A stretch of 64,000 nt of DNA from Bacteroidales bacterium (GCA_017545365.1 JAFWOP010000011.1:1-64000), one strand, 5' to 3'; shown: positions 38,501 through 46,954, counted from the stretch's first letter. Numbers and translations are program-made. The notes: generated from the letters alone by a model not told the origin.

Positions 38501-38765
38501 GATGGCTGTAGCGCATCAGGGCCGAGTCGGCGGCATCTTTGCTATAGGCATAGTCGAGTGCCGTGAGGTAGAAGGCCGCGGTGAGGCGGTCGGCACCATT
38601 GCCGTTCTGCTCGGTTTGTTGCCAATATCGTTGAGCGATAGGGTAGGCGGTGGCATATTGCGCCTTGCTGATAAGGGTGTCAAGACGGTCCCATTGGTTG
38701 TTTTGTGCTGTGGCAGTCAATGCCGTCAGAGCAACGAGGCATAGAAGAAACACTCTTTTTATCAC
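32544..38765 (-). CDS. Alpha-2-macroglobulin-like protein with an internal carboxypeptidase-regulatory/TonB-plug-like segment
   Basis: This protein of about 2073 residues starts at GTG 38765 with a signal peptide ending TALTATAQ. It carries MG domains, the bait-region style segment and the terminal domains of a bacterial alpha-2-macroglobulin (FTLPDILTRWQLYGFAWTDQ, GGRGGWSWMPGGGQPNRYVT). I see no CGEQ thioester. Near residues 1183-1275 lies a carboxypeptidase-regulatory-like domain (IGTIIDAKTQEPIPFVNVVV), then a TonB-plug-like stretch (ISADDIAHMPGTIVESIVAS). Such proteins trap proteases at the envelope. The gene contains a 7-bp and a 9-bp repeat array (33041 and 36391). Earlier in-frame ATG codons lie upstream of the promoter. 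Confidence 0.85.
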   Translation of the reverse strand: MIKRVFLLCLVALTALTATAQNNQWDRLDTLISKAQYATAYPIAQRYWQQTEQNGNGADRLTAAFYLTALDYAYSKDAADSALMRYSHLARRLQGVDRAVAYAFLFQTYNSLYSKYNYRLDRNKPSDDPNIKYFRWHRQRMEDTLMVCADHVLAQADALRKADTHPYRRLLHNYINNETYPDSSSHPSQEGTTFPPLDTTLLGILVQTLLEPSEHRIDLAKLTPAHRESVLSPLTQFCHDTLTYPYPLSLHRRVAELYASSPADTRLWLDLQRYEVCYSSNIKLLTLDSLVRYYRPLLATDDMRAMLCLRQAENFDFNRQRVKAEQLCLETERRYPNTYGAYLCRQLRRDICQQRYELHYNQTESSKRHRMAVVEACNTSLLKFKIVSQQLLEDSRGWKKHADTLLRLPSVAQWQQPLPDPGDHLTHSYLIALPHVPQGDYYLVAYTDSSLCFEEYQSADAAFFAYYTPLKPSRHSGLSPSQGHLVDRTTGQPLAYKRVTLHSYGEITDLHYRLRRRTDSEGFFRFPTSSLRYVLTEPEVLAARVEGYETEYGGYYDVFIGHAYHQNPKRLDIVMTDRPVYRLGDTVHFSCVAYLKHSRGKEWKSHLRPAKNVKLIATFSNRYDDNEDTLHLVTDSHGRCWGEFVIPADGQNGYHYLTVKSTDEDYWGDPDYYDNQSIKVEAYKQPHFMLSLSTTKDSADSTAVRRFGQPVTFYGNVASYSGAPMTGTRIKWEVSCEPLANPLQANTVANDFPFSDSLTVDEEGNFQFSFTPTRDTSITSNTSSTSDTRNSRKETSIYTAYVRAIDADGELHEQHLSLHVSDADGYCMPTGDDLSHLTFAYNNFDHQPLKGAVRVVLQQLRQPDTILTLDTLMKKYPDARWVGTREEFQHLFPYRAFNREEGDKHSWPVIATRFDQTTEARKLDIPNLPSGLYRVTFYTPDSNQHDTLINYVAPNGRVTGDDIVWLRTTPQRDWTYFPTLSCHVGDTVRIELGSPYGNQPLFYRIDHAAKCYRRGMLVLDSSHTSTLVIPITKRMLDGCVVTLAAMREGRTFAIRYAINVLRPDLRLDIGIETFRDRMQPGEQEQWRLRVTQGDTLPKGIESNLSLTMYDLALEEYGHLNYGFWPWRQEYYNDLQITRPYIKSKRMSYTVKTPLLPHNPTVGQPRIGFALPEVANYHKQLIASLGTSIIGTIIDAKTQEPIPFVNVVVKYGNGTVKGTTTDFDGNFVMKWLPAGEYTFIASCVGYGKLEQRITVPSNGVRVLNIAMSPTATKLEEVLILESKVPVIEIGAPESGARISADDIAHMPGTIVESIVASVGGVGYARGENGMVTMQGGVRKRTGVNVPKEAIAEIPPMFNFGSTATDMASFVRKNLSTLALFEPALRSDKEGYATVSFTLPDILTRWQLYGFAWTDQFQVGTLNRTIQAQKELMVQPLMPRFLRQGDTIEIRAKVSNLTDSVMEVQVGFGIENGELKGMENYPDAATNSQLTVSPHSSAISTTRFAVPVDWHVADYKVYAYKTTSGGHHSDGEQGQLPVLSNRERITTSHLIYVPGSVDGKEIVRTFDIALPTPAPGDSTTLAFTANPIQYAIEALPHFKRLLMPGNIYLANSIYVNHLISQLSPISDKERQQAANRAKSDMNKLNNTQGGRGGWSWMPGGGQPNRYVTEAVLQSLVDFPHAKIFRALNSLDNMLVDAYKRHVADKNRTTPPSDDHLSLLYTRSLYSNTKPLSECDSITQEAYHFYYQLCRMRSLETKSLHTQGQLALLMLHMGDTAEAVSLATRIKESAHTSDDQGMYWLSNVSGYGWYDRPIETAALMVDVFADVLHDWESVSRIQQWILASKRGTTWHTDMSTARALRALLRQPSSTTINQGTVTIKCNNQKIESGTIDVEKYTNVSTNYQPSTFNFQLNNSSPYPAWGALFHSHNTPIDSIQYNGTGMKLRKTLSRVNSDGSLTLLNPGDKLHVGDRVRVHIDIDCQQGFDNMVLRDQRAATFEPASTTSGWQWNDGLRYYVDVRDEWTDCYIDHLGPEHYYVEYDLWVRHSGTFANGICTLQSVYAPEFRANTDSQNILVP
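33041..33075. repeat. Heptanucleotide array inside the macroglobulin gene
   Basis: Five imperfect GTTGAAA units occur in a row. They are translated (minus strand) as part of the segment NYQPSTFNFQLNNS, which has no macroglobulin character, and the reading frame stays open. Confidence 0.6.
36391..36453. repeat. Nine-base array inside the macroglobulin gene
   Basis: Seven imperfect 9-bp units of the form CTAGTATCA give a Ser/Thr/Asn-rich linker on the minus strand. Unit length keeps the frame whatever the copy number, so length variation between strains is likely. Confidence 0.65.
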
Positions 38766-38792
38766 GGTATACTCGTATGGGTTTTTAAAATG

Positions 38793-38800
38793 CAAAGTTA
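38793..38800 (-). promoter_or_regulatory. -7 box of the macroglobulin gene
   Basis: TAACTTTG on the minus strand fits the Bacteroidota consensus and lies 28 nt before the GTG start at 38765. It supports that start over the in-frame ATG at 38831. Confidence 0.5.
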
Positions 38801-38827
38801 CATCTTTTTTCTTGAATAATGAGAAAG

Positions 38828-41800
38828 TCATCGTTGGACAACCAATTTCTTAACACAGCTGCTTGTAGCAGTAGTGATGCGGACGAAGTAAGTGCCCGAT
38901 GGTAGTTGCAGGTTGAGCATGGACTGTTGGGAGTGGAGTGTGGTTGTCAGGAGTACCCGTCCTGCCATGTCGAAGACCGTCAGTTTGGCGGTGAGTGACG
39001 GTGTGCTGATAACGACGGTGCCCGATGTCGGATTGGGGTGGATGGCAAATTGAGAGGCATTTGTAGTATTCTGGCGGATGCCGAGGCTGGAGGTGTCGGG
39101 CTCGAAGTAGGCGGTGAATATAGCGTCAGTATTGACTACCACTTGCCGTATGGGCAAGGTGTCTCCGTCGTTCCAATGGGTGAAGTGGAATCCTTCGAAG
39201 GCGGCGGCGGTAATCGTGACGGTGTCGCCCACGAGATAGGTGCCGCTGCCAGAGGCGGTGCCCATGGTGCTGTCGGCACTGGCAACAGTAAGGCTGTAGT
39301 AGACTAGGTTGCTTTCGAAGTAGGCGGTGAAGAGGGTGTCGGCGGTTACCACAATTTGCCGCACGGCATGTGTGTCGCCATCGTTCCAATGGGAGAAATG
39401 GAAGCCTTCGAAGGCTATGGCGGCCAAGGTGGCGGTGTCGCCCTCGAGATAGGTGCCGCTGCCAGAGACGATGCCCATGGTGCCCATAGCACTTATGGCA
39501 TTGACCGAATAGTAGGCAACGACCTGCACAATGGCGGTAGCAGTGTCGGCTCCGAAGGGGTTGGTGGCTATGGCGGTGATGGTATCTACGCCGCTGGCCA
39601 GATAGGTAGTTGAAAGGTGGGCGTTGGAGGTTGAGAGATGGGCCATGCCATGCGCGGCCATGGTGGAGTGCCAGCTGTAGGTGAGGCCTGTGGTGTCGCC
39701 GGTGAGCCGACGGGTGGTAAAGAGGGCAGGGGTGCCTACGATGGCGGTGTCGGGAGCCGTCATGGCGATAGTGGGCGGCAAGCCCTCCTGTGAGGCAGGG
39801 AACACGTCGATGTCGTCAACCAGTATGCTGTACCATAGGTATGTGTTGTGCCACCGTAAGGCAATGTGGGTGGCGCTGTCGGGCACATTGGCAAAGTTCA
39901 CCGTGTCGCGTCGGCCGCTGCCATCCACAGCGGGCAGTTCTTGGATAGGCACAAAGAGAGTGTCGGCCATATAGCCCACGGTGAGGGTGCCGTGGAGGAC
40001 ATGCTCGTGCGTATGGGTCAATGCGAGGGAGAGGCTGTAGAGGCTGTCGGCAAAGCGGGGCAGCACCAGATACGCCACAGTGTCCCATCCTTGTTGCGAG
40101 CCTGCCATCATAAGTGCCGCCTGGCTCGGGTATAACCCGAAGGGGTTGGACTGTGGTGTGAGCACATGTGGTGCATAGTTGTCGCTCGCGTTCCACATAT
40201 AGCTCCAGCAGTTAGGCAATAGGCTTGGCCGGTTGAACGCTGAGCCCGTCAGGCTGTCGAAATCTATAGAGTAGGGCACAGCATAGGCGTTGCAAGCATC
40301 CACGAGGATGACCACTTGCTGGGTGTCGGCACCATATATGTTGCTGGCGATAAAGGTAACGGTGTCTATGCCTCCGCCGAGATAATAGATGTTGAACAGG
40401 GTTTCACTTGTTGTGGTGCGAGCCAAGCTAGCCGCCGCCATGCTGGAGTGCCACGAGAGGGTCAGTCCCCGCTGTGAGCAACGGTTGAGAGTAGCCCTCA
40501 GCGCCACCCGTCCCCGGGCGTAGGAGCTGCTTGGTGCCGTGAGGGCTGCCTGTGGTGGCAGATTATTGTAGGCAATACGCACGCTGTCGAGTTGGTTGCC
40601 CGTCGAGTAGGCGCTGAAGAATCCCACGTGGATGCGCTGTCCGGCGAAAGCGGCCATACTGAACCTGTGAGAGCCAGGAGTGCCCGTATCGCCAGAGAAC
40701 AGGGTGGTGCCAAAGTCGGCGGGCTCGAAATAGTCGCTGCCGGTGGCTACATACACCCACATGTTGGTGCCTGTGTGATGCCATGAGATGTAGAGGTCGG
40801 TGGTGTCGTCGGGGATGTCGATGGCGGGTGTCACCAACCAACTGTGATAAGTATTGGAAGCCATAAGGTGGTTGCTGCTGTCGCCAGCCCAATACCAAGG
40901 GGTGTCGTAGGCGGTGCGCACCTCGTTGCTGCTGTTGGAGGTGAAGCCGCTCCAGCAGGAGAGCGTCGTGCTGTCCTCGAAGTCGGCGACGAAAGGCAGG
41001 CTGAGGGCAGGGCAGTTGTAGATAGGCACGATGACCGTGGCCGTGTCGCTGCCATAGTTGTTGGATACAATCAGCATCACCGTGTCGGTGCCTTCAGCCA
41101 GATAGGAGATGTTGAGGATGGTGTCGTTGTCATTGAATGTGGCCAGGCTGTTGGCCGCCATGGTGGAGAGCCACGTGAAAGTCATCCCAGCCGTGTCGCC
41201 TTCTATCAGGTGGGCTATATAGCGATTGCTGTCCAAGCGGTCCAACCTTAGCGGGTTGTCCAGCGTTATCATCGGCGCTGCGGTGCTGCGCACCTCCACC
41301 TGGTCTATCACCACACAGTCGTAGTAGTAATCGGGTGCTCCGTGGGAAGGTATGTTTTGAAAACGGAAGCGTATAGTCTGTCCGGCGTATGGAGCCAGCG
41401 ACACGCGGTATTGCCGCCAGGGACCGTAGTAGAGTGTGTCGGTGAATACTAGGTAGGGGCCAAATTCAGGGCGTTCGGTGCTGTCGATGGGGGCGATGAA
41501 AAGGCTAAAAATGTTGTGGGTGTAGGTGTCGGTACTGGGAGTGCGCATCCACCAAATCAGTTCGGGCGAAGGCATCCTGTCGGCTGTCGGCACCGCTATG
41601 GGCTGAGATGCTATGAAGTAGGTCCCGTTGCTGGAGCGCAGCACTCTTGACCCCTCGTAGCATGCTGGGATGGTGGGGGTGCTGTAGCCACTGTGGGTTG
41701 TCCAGTTACCGTTGCCCCCTGTCGGGTACCAACAGTCCAACCCGTGTTCGAAGTCTTCCATCCAGGGGAACTCCGTCACCGTGGTGCAGTCGCGCACGTC

Positions 41801-43261
41801 CACCACTGCCTGAGTGGTGTCGCTGCCGTGCGTGTTGGTGGCAATGCAGGTGATGGTGTCGGTGCCGTAGTGGGTGTAGACGATGCTCAGTCGGTTGCCC
41901 ATGGCATTAGTGGTGGCCATGCTGTTGGCTGCCATGGTAGAATGCCAGCTGTAAGTGATTCTCGTTTCTGCTCCCTCAACCAGCTCGGCCGTTACCATGG
42001 TGGAGTCGTAGGCAAAGGCACGCTCTGGGGCATTCAGCAGGATGAAGGGTGTGGTGGTCTGCTCCACACGCACATTGTCTATCAGCACATGCTGCCCGTT
42101 GGGTCCCAAGCCTGTTGTCACAAAGGCTATCCGAATCTGCCTTCCAGCGTAGGCATTCAGCGATATGCCACGCTGTGTGAACTGGCTGAAATGCTGTGTC
42201 TCGGTACGGAGGATATTGAAGTCGGCAGTGTCCACCACTTCCAGCGAGTCGCCCGGATAGTAGGCGGCTATGCGCACCTGTACCTTGCCGCAGGCTCCCG
42301 AATTGTTGGATGAGGTTTTGTAGTCGTACATCAGCCTCAGGCCGTCGTTGCTGTCGGGCAGCTGAATGGGAGGCGTCACCATCCAGTCGTTGCTGCTACA
42401 GGTGCTGAAGTTGGCCCGCATGTGGGTGCCTTCGAGGTGCCAGTGGGCACCTGCGTTATTGTCGTAGTCCAGCATGTTCCAACAACTGAGGTAATAATCA
42501 GTGTTGAAGTCCTCGCCCCAAGGGGTGGAATAATGATAGCAATAGGTAGAGTCGTACTCAATCTGATACCAGCGCCACTGCTCTGGGAAACTGAGGGTGT
42601 CGTTGAGCTGGTTGGTGTTGTTGGCGAAGGTGAGGCTGTCCGTGTCCACGTCGATAAAAGCCACATCGCTGCTGCTGCCCACAAAGCCCAGCTGGTACCC
42701 GTTATAGAGGCTTATGTTTGGCTGTGCCCCATAGACGATGCTAACTGCTCTGGATGCCTCGTGCAGTTGTATCTGTATCAAGGCGTAGTCGTAGGCGGGA
42801 TAGCGTGTGTCCATCACCTTGGCTCGAAGCTCCACCACGAGCACGCGGCTGCCCGTGTCGCCCACCACTTGGCAGCGTACATAACTGGCCGAGTCAATCT
42901 GTACGCTGCTGTAGCCCACCAAGCCTATCACCCCTGGCGTAACTCTGTTCCTGTCGTAGCCTAACGGATATTGAAGCGATGTATTCGGCAGCAGGTTGTT
43001 GCCGAAGCGCAGATGACCATATTTGCTGACGGAGAAGCGGGTCTGCACCACTCCCGCGTAGGTGAAGGGGAAGCCGATGTCCCGTGCTGTGGAACGGGTG
43101 CCATTGATGGCAATAAGGCTCTCGGCACTGCTGTCGAGGGCTATCCATCGGGTGGAGTCGATGCCGCTGCTGAAGGTGTACGACACATTGAGCCGTTGGG
43201 CGTTAGCTGCTGTCACCGCCAATAGTAGAGCGGCCAATAGTAGAGCGTGTTTTGCTTTCAT
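38828..43261 (-). CDS. Large T9SS-secreted surface protein with adhesin-like and InlB-type repeats
   Basis: This 1477-residue protein has a signal peptide (MKAKHALLLAALLLAVTAANAQ). Several beta-rich modules resemble cleaved-adhesin/MAM domains, alternating with Ig-like units that share the phrase SWHSTMAA or WLSTMAANS and end in TDTVxxIVSNxYG. Two InlB B-type repeats lie at about 1254-1384 (FEGFHFSHWNDGDT and FEGFHFTHWNDGDT). The last 88 residues, with FAIHPNPTSGTVVI and VFDMAGRVLLTTTL, are a type-A T9SS sorting domain. It should be cut and anchored or released at the cell surface, probably in adhesion. It is upstream of the macroglobulin gene on the same strand. Confidence 0.9.
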   Translation of the reverse strand: MKAKHALLLAALLLAVTAANAQRLNVSYTFSSGIDSTRWIALDSSAESLIAINGTRSTARDIGFPFTYAGVVQTRFSVSKYGHLRFGNNLLPNTSLQYPLGYDRNRVTPGVIGLVGYSSVQIDSASYVRCQVVGDTGSRVLVVELRAKVMDTRYPAYDYALIQIQLHEASRAVSIVYGAQPNISLYNGYQLGFVGSSSDVAFIDVDTDSLTFANNTNQLNDTLSFPEQWRWYQIEYDSTYCYHYSTPWGEDFNTDYYLSCWNMLDYDNNAGAHWHLEGTHMRANFSTCSSNDWMVTPPIQLPDSNDGLRLMYDYKTSSNNSGACGKVQVRIAAYYPGDSLEVVDTADFNILRTETQHFSQFTQRGISLNAYAGRQIRIAFVTTGLGPNGQHVLIDNVRVEQTTTPFILLNAPERAFAYDSTMVTAELVEGAETRITYSWHSTMAANSMATTNAMGNRLSIVYTHYGTDTITCIATNTHGSDTTQAVVDVRDCTTVTEFPWMEDFEHGLDCWYPTGGNGNWTTHSGYSTPTIPACYEGSRVLRSSNGTYFIASQPIAVPTADRMPSPELIWWMRTPSTDTYTHNIFSLFIAPIDSTERPEFGPYLVFTDTLYYGPWRQYRVSLAPYAGQTIRFRFQNIPSHGAPDYYYDCVVIDQVEVRSTAAPMITLDNPLRLDRLDSNRYIAHLIEGDTAGMTFTWLSTMAANSLATFNDNDTILNISYLAEGTDTVMLIVSNNYGSDTATVIVPIYNCPALSLPFVADFEDSTTLSCWSGFTSNSSNEVRTAYDTPWYWAGDSSNHLMASNTYHSWLVTPAIDIPDDTTDLYISWHHTGTNMWVYVATGSDYFEPADFGTTLFSGDTGTPGSHRFSMAAFAGQRIHVGFFSAYSTGNQLDSVRIAYNNLPPQAALTAPSSSYARGRVALRATLNRCSQRGLTLSWHSSMAAASLARTTTSETLFNIYYLGGGIDTVTFIASNIYGADTQQVVILVDACNAYAVPYSIDFDSLTGSAFNRPSLLPNCWSYMWNASDNYAPHVLTPQSNPFGLYPSQAALMMAGSQQGWDTVAYLVLPRFADSLYSLSLALTHTHEHVLHGTLTVGYMADTLFVPIQELPAVDGSGRRDTVNFANVPDSATHIALRWHNTYLWYSILVDDIDVFPASQEGLPPTIAMTAPDTAIVGTPALFTTRRLTGDTTGLTYSWHSTMAAHGMAHLSTSNAHLSTTYLASGVDTITAIATNPFGADTATAIVQVVAYYSVNAISAMGTMGIVSGSGTYLEGDTATLAAIAFEGFHFSHWNDGDTHAVRQIVVTADTLFTAYFESNLVYYSLTVASADSTMGTASGSGTYLVGDTVTITAAAFEGFHFTHWNDGDTLPIRQVVVNTDAIFTAYFEPDTSSLGIRQNTTNASQFAIHPNPTSGTVVISTPSLTAKLTVFDMAGRVLLTTTLHSQQSMLNLQLPSGTYFVRITTATSSCVKKLVVQR

Positions 43262-43445
43262 CTTGGTTGATATTATTTTTTCACACTATGTATGTAGCAA
43301 AAAGGGCTCGATTTGTTACAGAGGGATTCAAATTTCGAATAGTGAATTTTGAAAAGTTATCCGGGTGCGGCAGTGAGGTAAACTAAAAGTGAACTAGATT
43401 GAGAAGTCGGCCTAATGACCAATTCGGGATAATGTACCGCAGTGC

Positions 43446-44740
43446 TTATTGGTGCAACCTGCAGTCGTGGCGGTGCAGCTGCAGGAGGTACCAACCCCAT
43501 TGCAGCAGTTGCACGGCGGTGCTGACGGTGCAGAAGAGGAGGATGGCGAGGCGGAAGTTGCCTTGGCTGATGCCTACCCATAGGGCGGCGATGCGGAGGA
43601 GCAGCTGTGCGATTTGGAAGAAGAAGTCGATGCGCTGGGTGGAGAAGACGTTGGCGACGAAGGCGAGGGAGTTGGCACCCAGCAGCACCACCAGCCAGGG
43701 TATGATGCAACGGACGTAGTAGCCGGTGCCTACCCATTTGTCGCCGAAGAGGAAGGTGAAGAGCGGCTCGGCAAAGAAGAATGCCACCACCACGACAGGG
43801 ACGACAACGGCGCCCAGCGTAAGGGTGAAGCGCAGGGTGTCGCGCCAGAGGGGTTGGTGTTGGCGTACTTTTTCGCTATAGGAGGCGTAGAAGACTTTCT
43901 CGAAAGCGTTGGCGAGGATGCCGACGGGGCGCATAGTGAAGGTGAGGGCTAGGCCAAAAAGACCGATAAGGGCATTGTCGAAATGAACGCTGAGCCAGAT
44001 GAAGGGCAGGTTGGCAGAGAAGGAGCTGACCAGCTCCTTGGGCATGGTGTAGAGGGGGAAGTTTTTGAATTGAGAATTGAGAATTGAGAATTAACTGCCG
44101 CACCCGTCTCCTCTTTATAGGTGTGGGCGAAGACCGTGGTATGTTCAATTTTCAACTTTTTAATTTCCAAGCGGTAGTATATGTTGCCCGCCACTTTGCC
44201 AAGGATGGTGCCGAGGGGTAGGCCGAGGGTGTGGAAGAGTTGCATTGTGCCGCCCAGCAGACCGAAGAGTATCTTGAGCAGGGTGCCGCCGAGCGAGGTG
44301 GCCACCTCGGCAGCGGCTATCTGGCGATAGTGTTTGTAGCGGTTGAAGAGGAAGGTGTAGACACGTGTGGTGCCGCAGAAGAAGACCATCGGCGGGATGA
44401 GCAGATAGAGCTGGGGTGGGAGGGAGGAGGGAGTTGCATGGAAGAGGGCAAGCAGCAGCGCGATGAGGAGCAGCAGGGAGGAGAACAGGGCGTTGAGGCG
44501 CAGGGTAAGGCGGGTGAGGGCGGCGGCCTGGTCGTCGCTGTCGGCGATGACGATGGCGAGTTCGTACTTGCAGGTGGAGAGGATGATGAGTACCTCGATG
44601 TAGCTGTAGAAGATGTTGTAGAGTCCAAAATCGTCAGGCGTGAAAAGCCTTCCCAACACAAGGTATGCCAAGAATGCAATGCCTTGGGCAATAAGGCTGC
44701 CGGAGAGCAGGGTGCCAGAGTCGCGAAGGAAGGACTTCAT
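43446..44740 (-). pseudogene. Polysaccharide (Wzx-type) flippase gene frameshifted at a 7-bp repeat
   Basis: The N-terminal half (44740 to about 44090) reads MKSFLRDSGTLLSGSLIAQG... and the C-terminal half (about 44065 to 43446) reads FPLYTMPKELVSSFSANLPF..., both typical of 12-helix oligosaccharide flippases. They lie in different frames. The break falls in a (GAATTGA)3 array at 44067-44087, in the cytoplasmic linker between the halves. One extra unit, or the loss of two, would rejoin them into about 430 residues, the normal family length. So this may be a phase-variable gene in the off state, a pseudogene, or an assembly error. Its role would be moving lipid-linked glycans across the inner membrane. 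Confidence 0.75.
44067..44092. repeat. GAATTGA heptanucleotide array in the flippase gene
   Basis: Three exact GAATTGA units and a partial fourth stand exactly where the two halves of the flippase change frame. Each unit changes the frame by one base. Confidence 0.8.
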
Positions 44741-44896
44741 ATTTGTTAATTCGTTAATTTGTTAATTCGTAAATTCGTAAGTCAAATGATTAACACAATC
44801 AATAATTCGTGAATTCGTTAATTTGTTAATTCGTTAATCTTTGATGCGCCAAGGACTAACACATTAACACGTTCACACGTTTACACATTCATACAT
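44741..44896. repeat. Low-complexity intergenic repeat, with a 28-bp element shared with 51.3 kb
   Basis: The gap between the flippase and VWA genes is made of TTAATTCGTTAA-like words that are largely self-complementary. At 44833-44860 lies, in reverse orientation, the 28-bp element found four times at 51268-51503 (core GGCGCATCAAAGATTAAC), with 3-4 mismatches. No gene is present. Confidence 0.6.
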
Positions 44897-46903
44897 TCAC
44901 ATATTCATCCATTTCCTAATCCCCCATTCGGCAGCAAGGAGCAGGACGATGAGGATGAAGATGAGGGGGAGGTTGAGGAGTTCGGTGTAGCGGGTGTGGG
45001 CGTAGACGATGGATTTCAAGTCGTCGCGGTCGGCAAGCAGCTGGGGCAGCTGGTCGGCTTCGCTGGGTTGCAGCATTTGTGCGCCGGTGGTTTGGGCAAG
45101 GGTGTTCAGCAGGGCGTGGTCGGCAACGAGGTTGGCCTGTTCCAAGTGGGTCTCTTCGACGATGAAACTGCCTGATGCCGTCAGTTTCTTGCCGGCGAAG
45201 GTGGTGGTGGCAGTGTAGTTGTAGTGTCCGGCAGACAGGGTGCCGAGAGGCAGGGTGTAGCCGCTGCCCGAACGGTTGAAAGCATATTGCTGAGGCTTTT
45301 GGGAGGCGGTGTTGTCTTTTGAGGTGACGGTTATCTCGGCATCGGCGTTGTTTACTGGCTCGTAGTTTTCGTTGTACAGCTCGGCTTCAATCAGCACATC
45401 CTCGTTGTCGTGGTAGATGTGGCGGGTTGTGACGCGGAACTGCTCTTTGGGGGTTTGCAGCGAGGTGTACACCACCATTTTTTCAATCAGTTGGTCGAAG
45501 CCGTCCTGTGCTCCCTCCACCAGATATTCCTGTAGCCGCCATCGCCACAGTCCTTCGCCTACCACAAAGGCATGGCGCACGCCTTCCTGCTGGCCAAAGG
45601 CTATGAGGGGACGGCCGCTGTCGAGGTTGCCCACTTTGGCAGTGAAGAGCGACTGAAGGTTGGCGGCGGTGCGGTAGGTGCCGAAGGGGGCGGTGAGGGG
45701 AGGTGCGTCCTCCAAGCGGCGGCACAACTCGCGGTCGAAATTGAAGAGGGTGAATGTCTCGTTGTGCATGGCCGTCACCTCGTCGTAGCGGCGTGTCTTG
45801 GCCACTATTTCCAGTCCGGCGTGCATGGCGTTGAACCGGCCAATGTCGGTCTGCGAACCGATGATGTAGATGGCCGGCACCTGCTCCACACGTGGGCCCC
45901 ACCGTTCGGAAGGGAGGTTGTGGAGGATGATGAGCGAGTAGTCTTTCAGCTTCTTGTTGTTGAAGTCGGCCTCTTCAAGCACCTCCACTTCGTAGTTGGG
46001 GTTCTTCTCAATGGCGCGCCGTAGGGCCCCAACGTCGGGATGGGCGGAAGCTGCAAGGATGGCAATCTTTTGCTGGCCGTCGACTACCTCGACGGCAATG
46101 GAGCGGGTGGCGGCGGCACGGGTGGGTGAAGGCGAGAGGGTGAGGGTGTAGGACTGGAGTCCGGGACGGTCGGCCTCAAGGGTAAGGGTCTCGGTGGTGC
46201 TGAAATCGTTGTCGGTATATGTGATGGTCTTGCTCCAAAGGGTTTTGCCGTTGTGGGAGACTGACAGCGTACCCTTCTGCCCTTGGAGCAGATGAGAATG
46301 GATGGTGACTTCCATGGGGAATTGGTTGCCCAAGTAGGCCACCTGATTGTAACGGACATGGCCTATTGAGGCTTCGGGATGCCGGGTGGTGTCGCCCAAG
46401 GCTACGGTGTAGATGGGCACGGCCAACGAGGGGGCTACGGTGAGGGGGTTCTGCCCTTGGTTGCAGATGCCGTCGGAGGCCACGACTACGGCACCCAGGT
46501 TGCGTCCGCTGTAGCGGTCGGCAATACTTTGCAGGGCTGCTGCCATGTCGGTGCTTTTCCCGCCGAAACTGTCGAGGACCACTTCATATTGAGAATTGAG
46601 GATTGAGGATTGCGGATTGAGTGAACTGCGGGAAGCGGGCTGCACCGACTCGCTCACGTCTTGCAGCAGTACCACTAGAGGCTTCTCATGTGTGTGTACC
46701 TGCCGCTTCACCATCGGGGCCATCAGAAGAAAGGCGATGCATGACACCGTCACAAAACGTAAAAGGGCAGTGACCCATACGGTCTTTTTGGGGGTCTGCC
46801 TCCCTTTCCGCCGCCCTTGCCAATAAAGGGCGAAGCTGTATGCTGCGCCCACCAAAAGGCACAGCAGCACAAAATACCATGGATAGTCGAATAGTAGCTG
46901 CAT
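44897..46903 (-). CDS. Membrane protein with von Willebrand factor A-like domain
   Basis: This 668-residue protein has two N-terminal membrane spans (about 8-28 and 43-64), a VWA-like domain with VVLLQDVSES and VVASDGICNQG as metal-site segments, a long beta-rich periplasmic part and a C-terminal span (LIFILIVLLLAAEWGIRKWM). This is the layout of Bacteroidota proteins annotated as VWA or BatA-like. Function is unknown. Residues around 92-106 (SSLNPQSSILNSQ) come from an in-frame 7-bp repeat array. The promoter is divergent from that of the metallopeptidase gene. Confidence 0.75.
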   Translation of the reverse strand: MQLLFDYPWYFVLLCLLVGAAYSFALYWQGRRKGRQTPKKTVWVTALLRFVTVSCIAFLLMAPMVKRQVHTHEKPLVVLLQDVSESVQPASRSSLNPQSSILNSQYEVVLDSFGGKSTDMAAALQSIADRYSGRNLGAVVVASDGICNQGQNPLTVAPSLAVPIYTVALGDTTRHPEASIGHVRYNQVAYLGNQFPMEVTIHSHLLQGQKGTLSVSHNGKTLWSKTITYTDNDFSTTETLTLEADRPGLQSYTLTLSPSPTRAAATRSIAVEVVDGQQKIAILAASAHPDVGALRRAIEKNPNYEVEVLEEADFNNKKLKDYSLIILHNLPSERWGPRVEQVPAIYIIGSQTDIGRFNAMHAGLEIVAKTRRYDEVTAMHNETFTLFNFDRELCRRLEDAPPLTAPFGTYRTAANLQSLFTAKVGNLDSGRPLIAFGQQEGVRHAFVVGEGLWRWRLQEYLVEGAQDGFDQLIEKMVVYTSLQTPKEQFRVTTRHIYHDNEDVLIEAELYNENYEPVNNADAEITVTSKDNTASQKPQQYAFNRSGSGYTLPLGTLSAGHYNYTATTTFAGKKLTASGSFIVEETHLEQANLVADHALLNTLAQTTGAQMLQPSEADQLPQLLADRDDLKSIVYAHTRYTELLNLPLIFILIVLLLAAEWGIRKWMNM
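46588..46622. repeat. Heptanucleotide array inside the VWA gene
   Basis: Five units of ATTGAGA/ATTGAGG/ATTGCGG/ATTGAGT are translated within the VWA domain, between DVSES and the next strand. The frame is open here. Confidence 0.65.
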
Positions 46904-46921
46904 TTATAATTGTTGATTGAA

Positions 46922-46954
46922 TTTGCAAAAATACAAAAAATATTTGTATCTTTG
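46922..46954 (+). promoter_or_regulatory. Promoter of the metallopeptidase gene, overlapping a divergent VWA promoter
   Basis: TTTG (46922-46925), 21 nt, TATCTTTG (46947-46954) is a full Bacteroidota promoter. On the other strand TATTTTTG (46933-46926) is a -7 box for the VWA gene and lies inside the same 33 bp, so the two promoters probably compete for polymerase. Confidence 0.75.
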
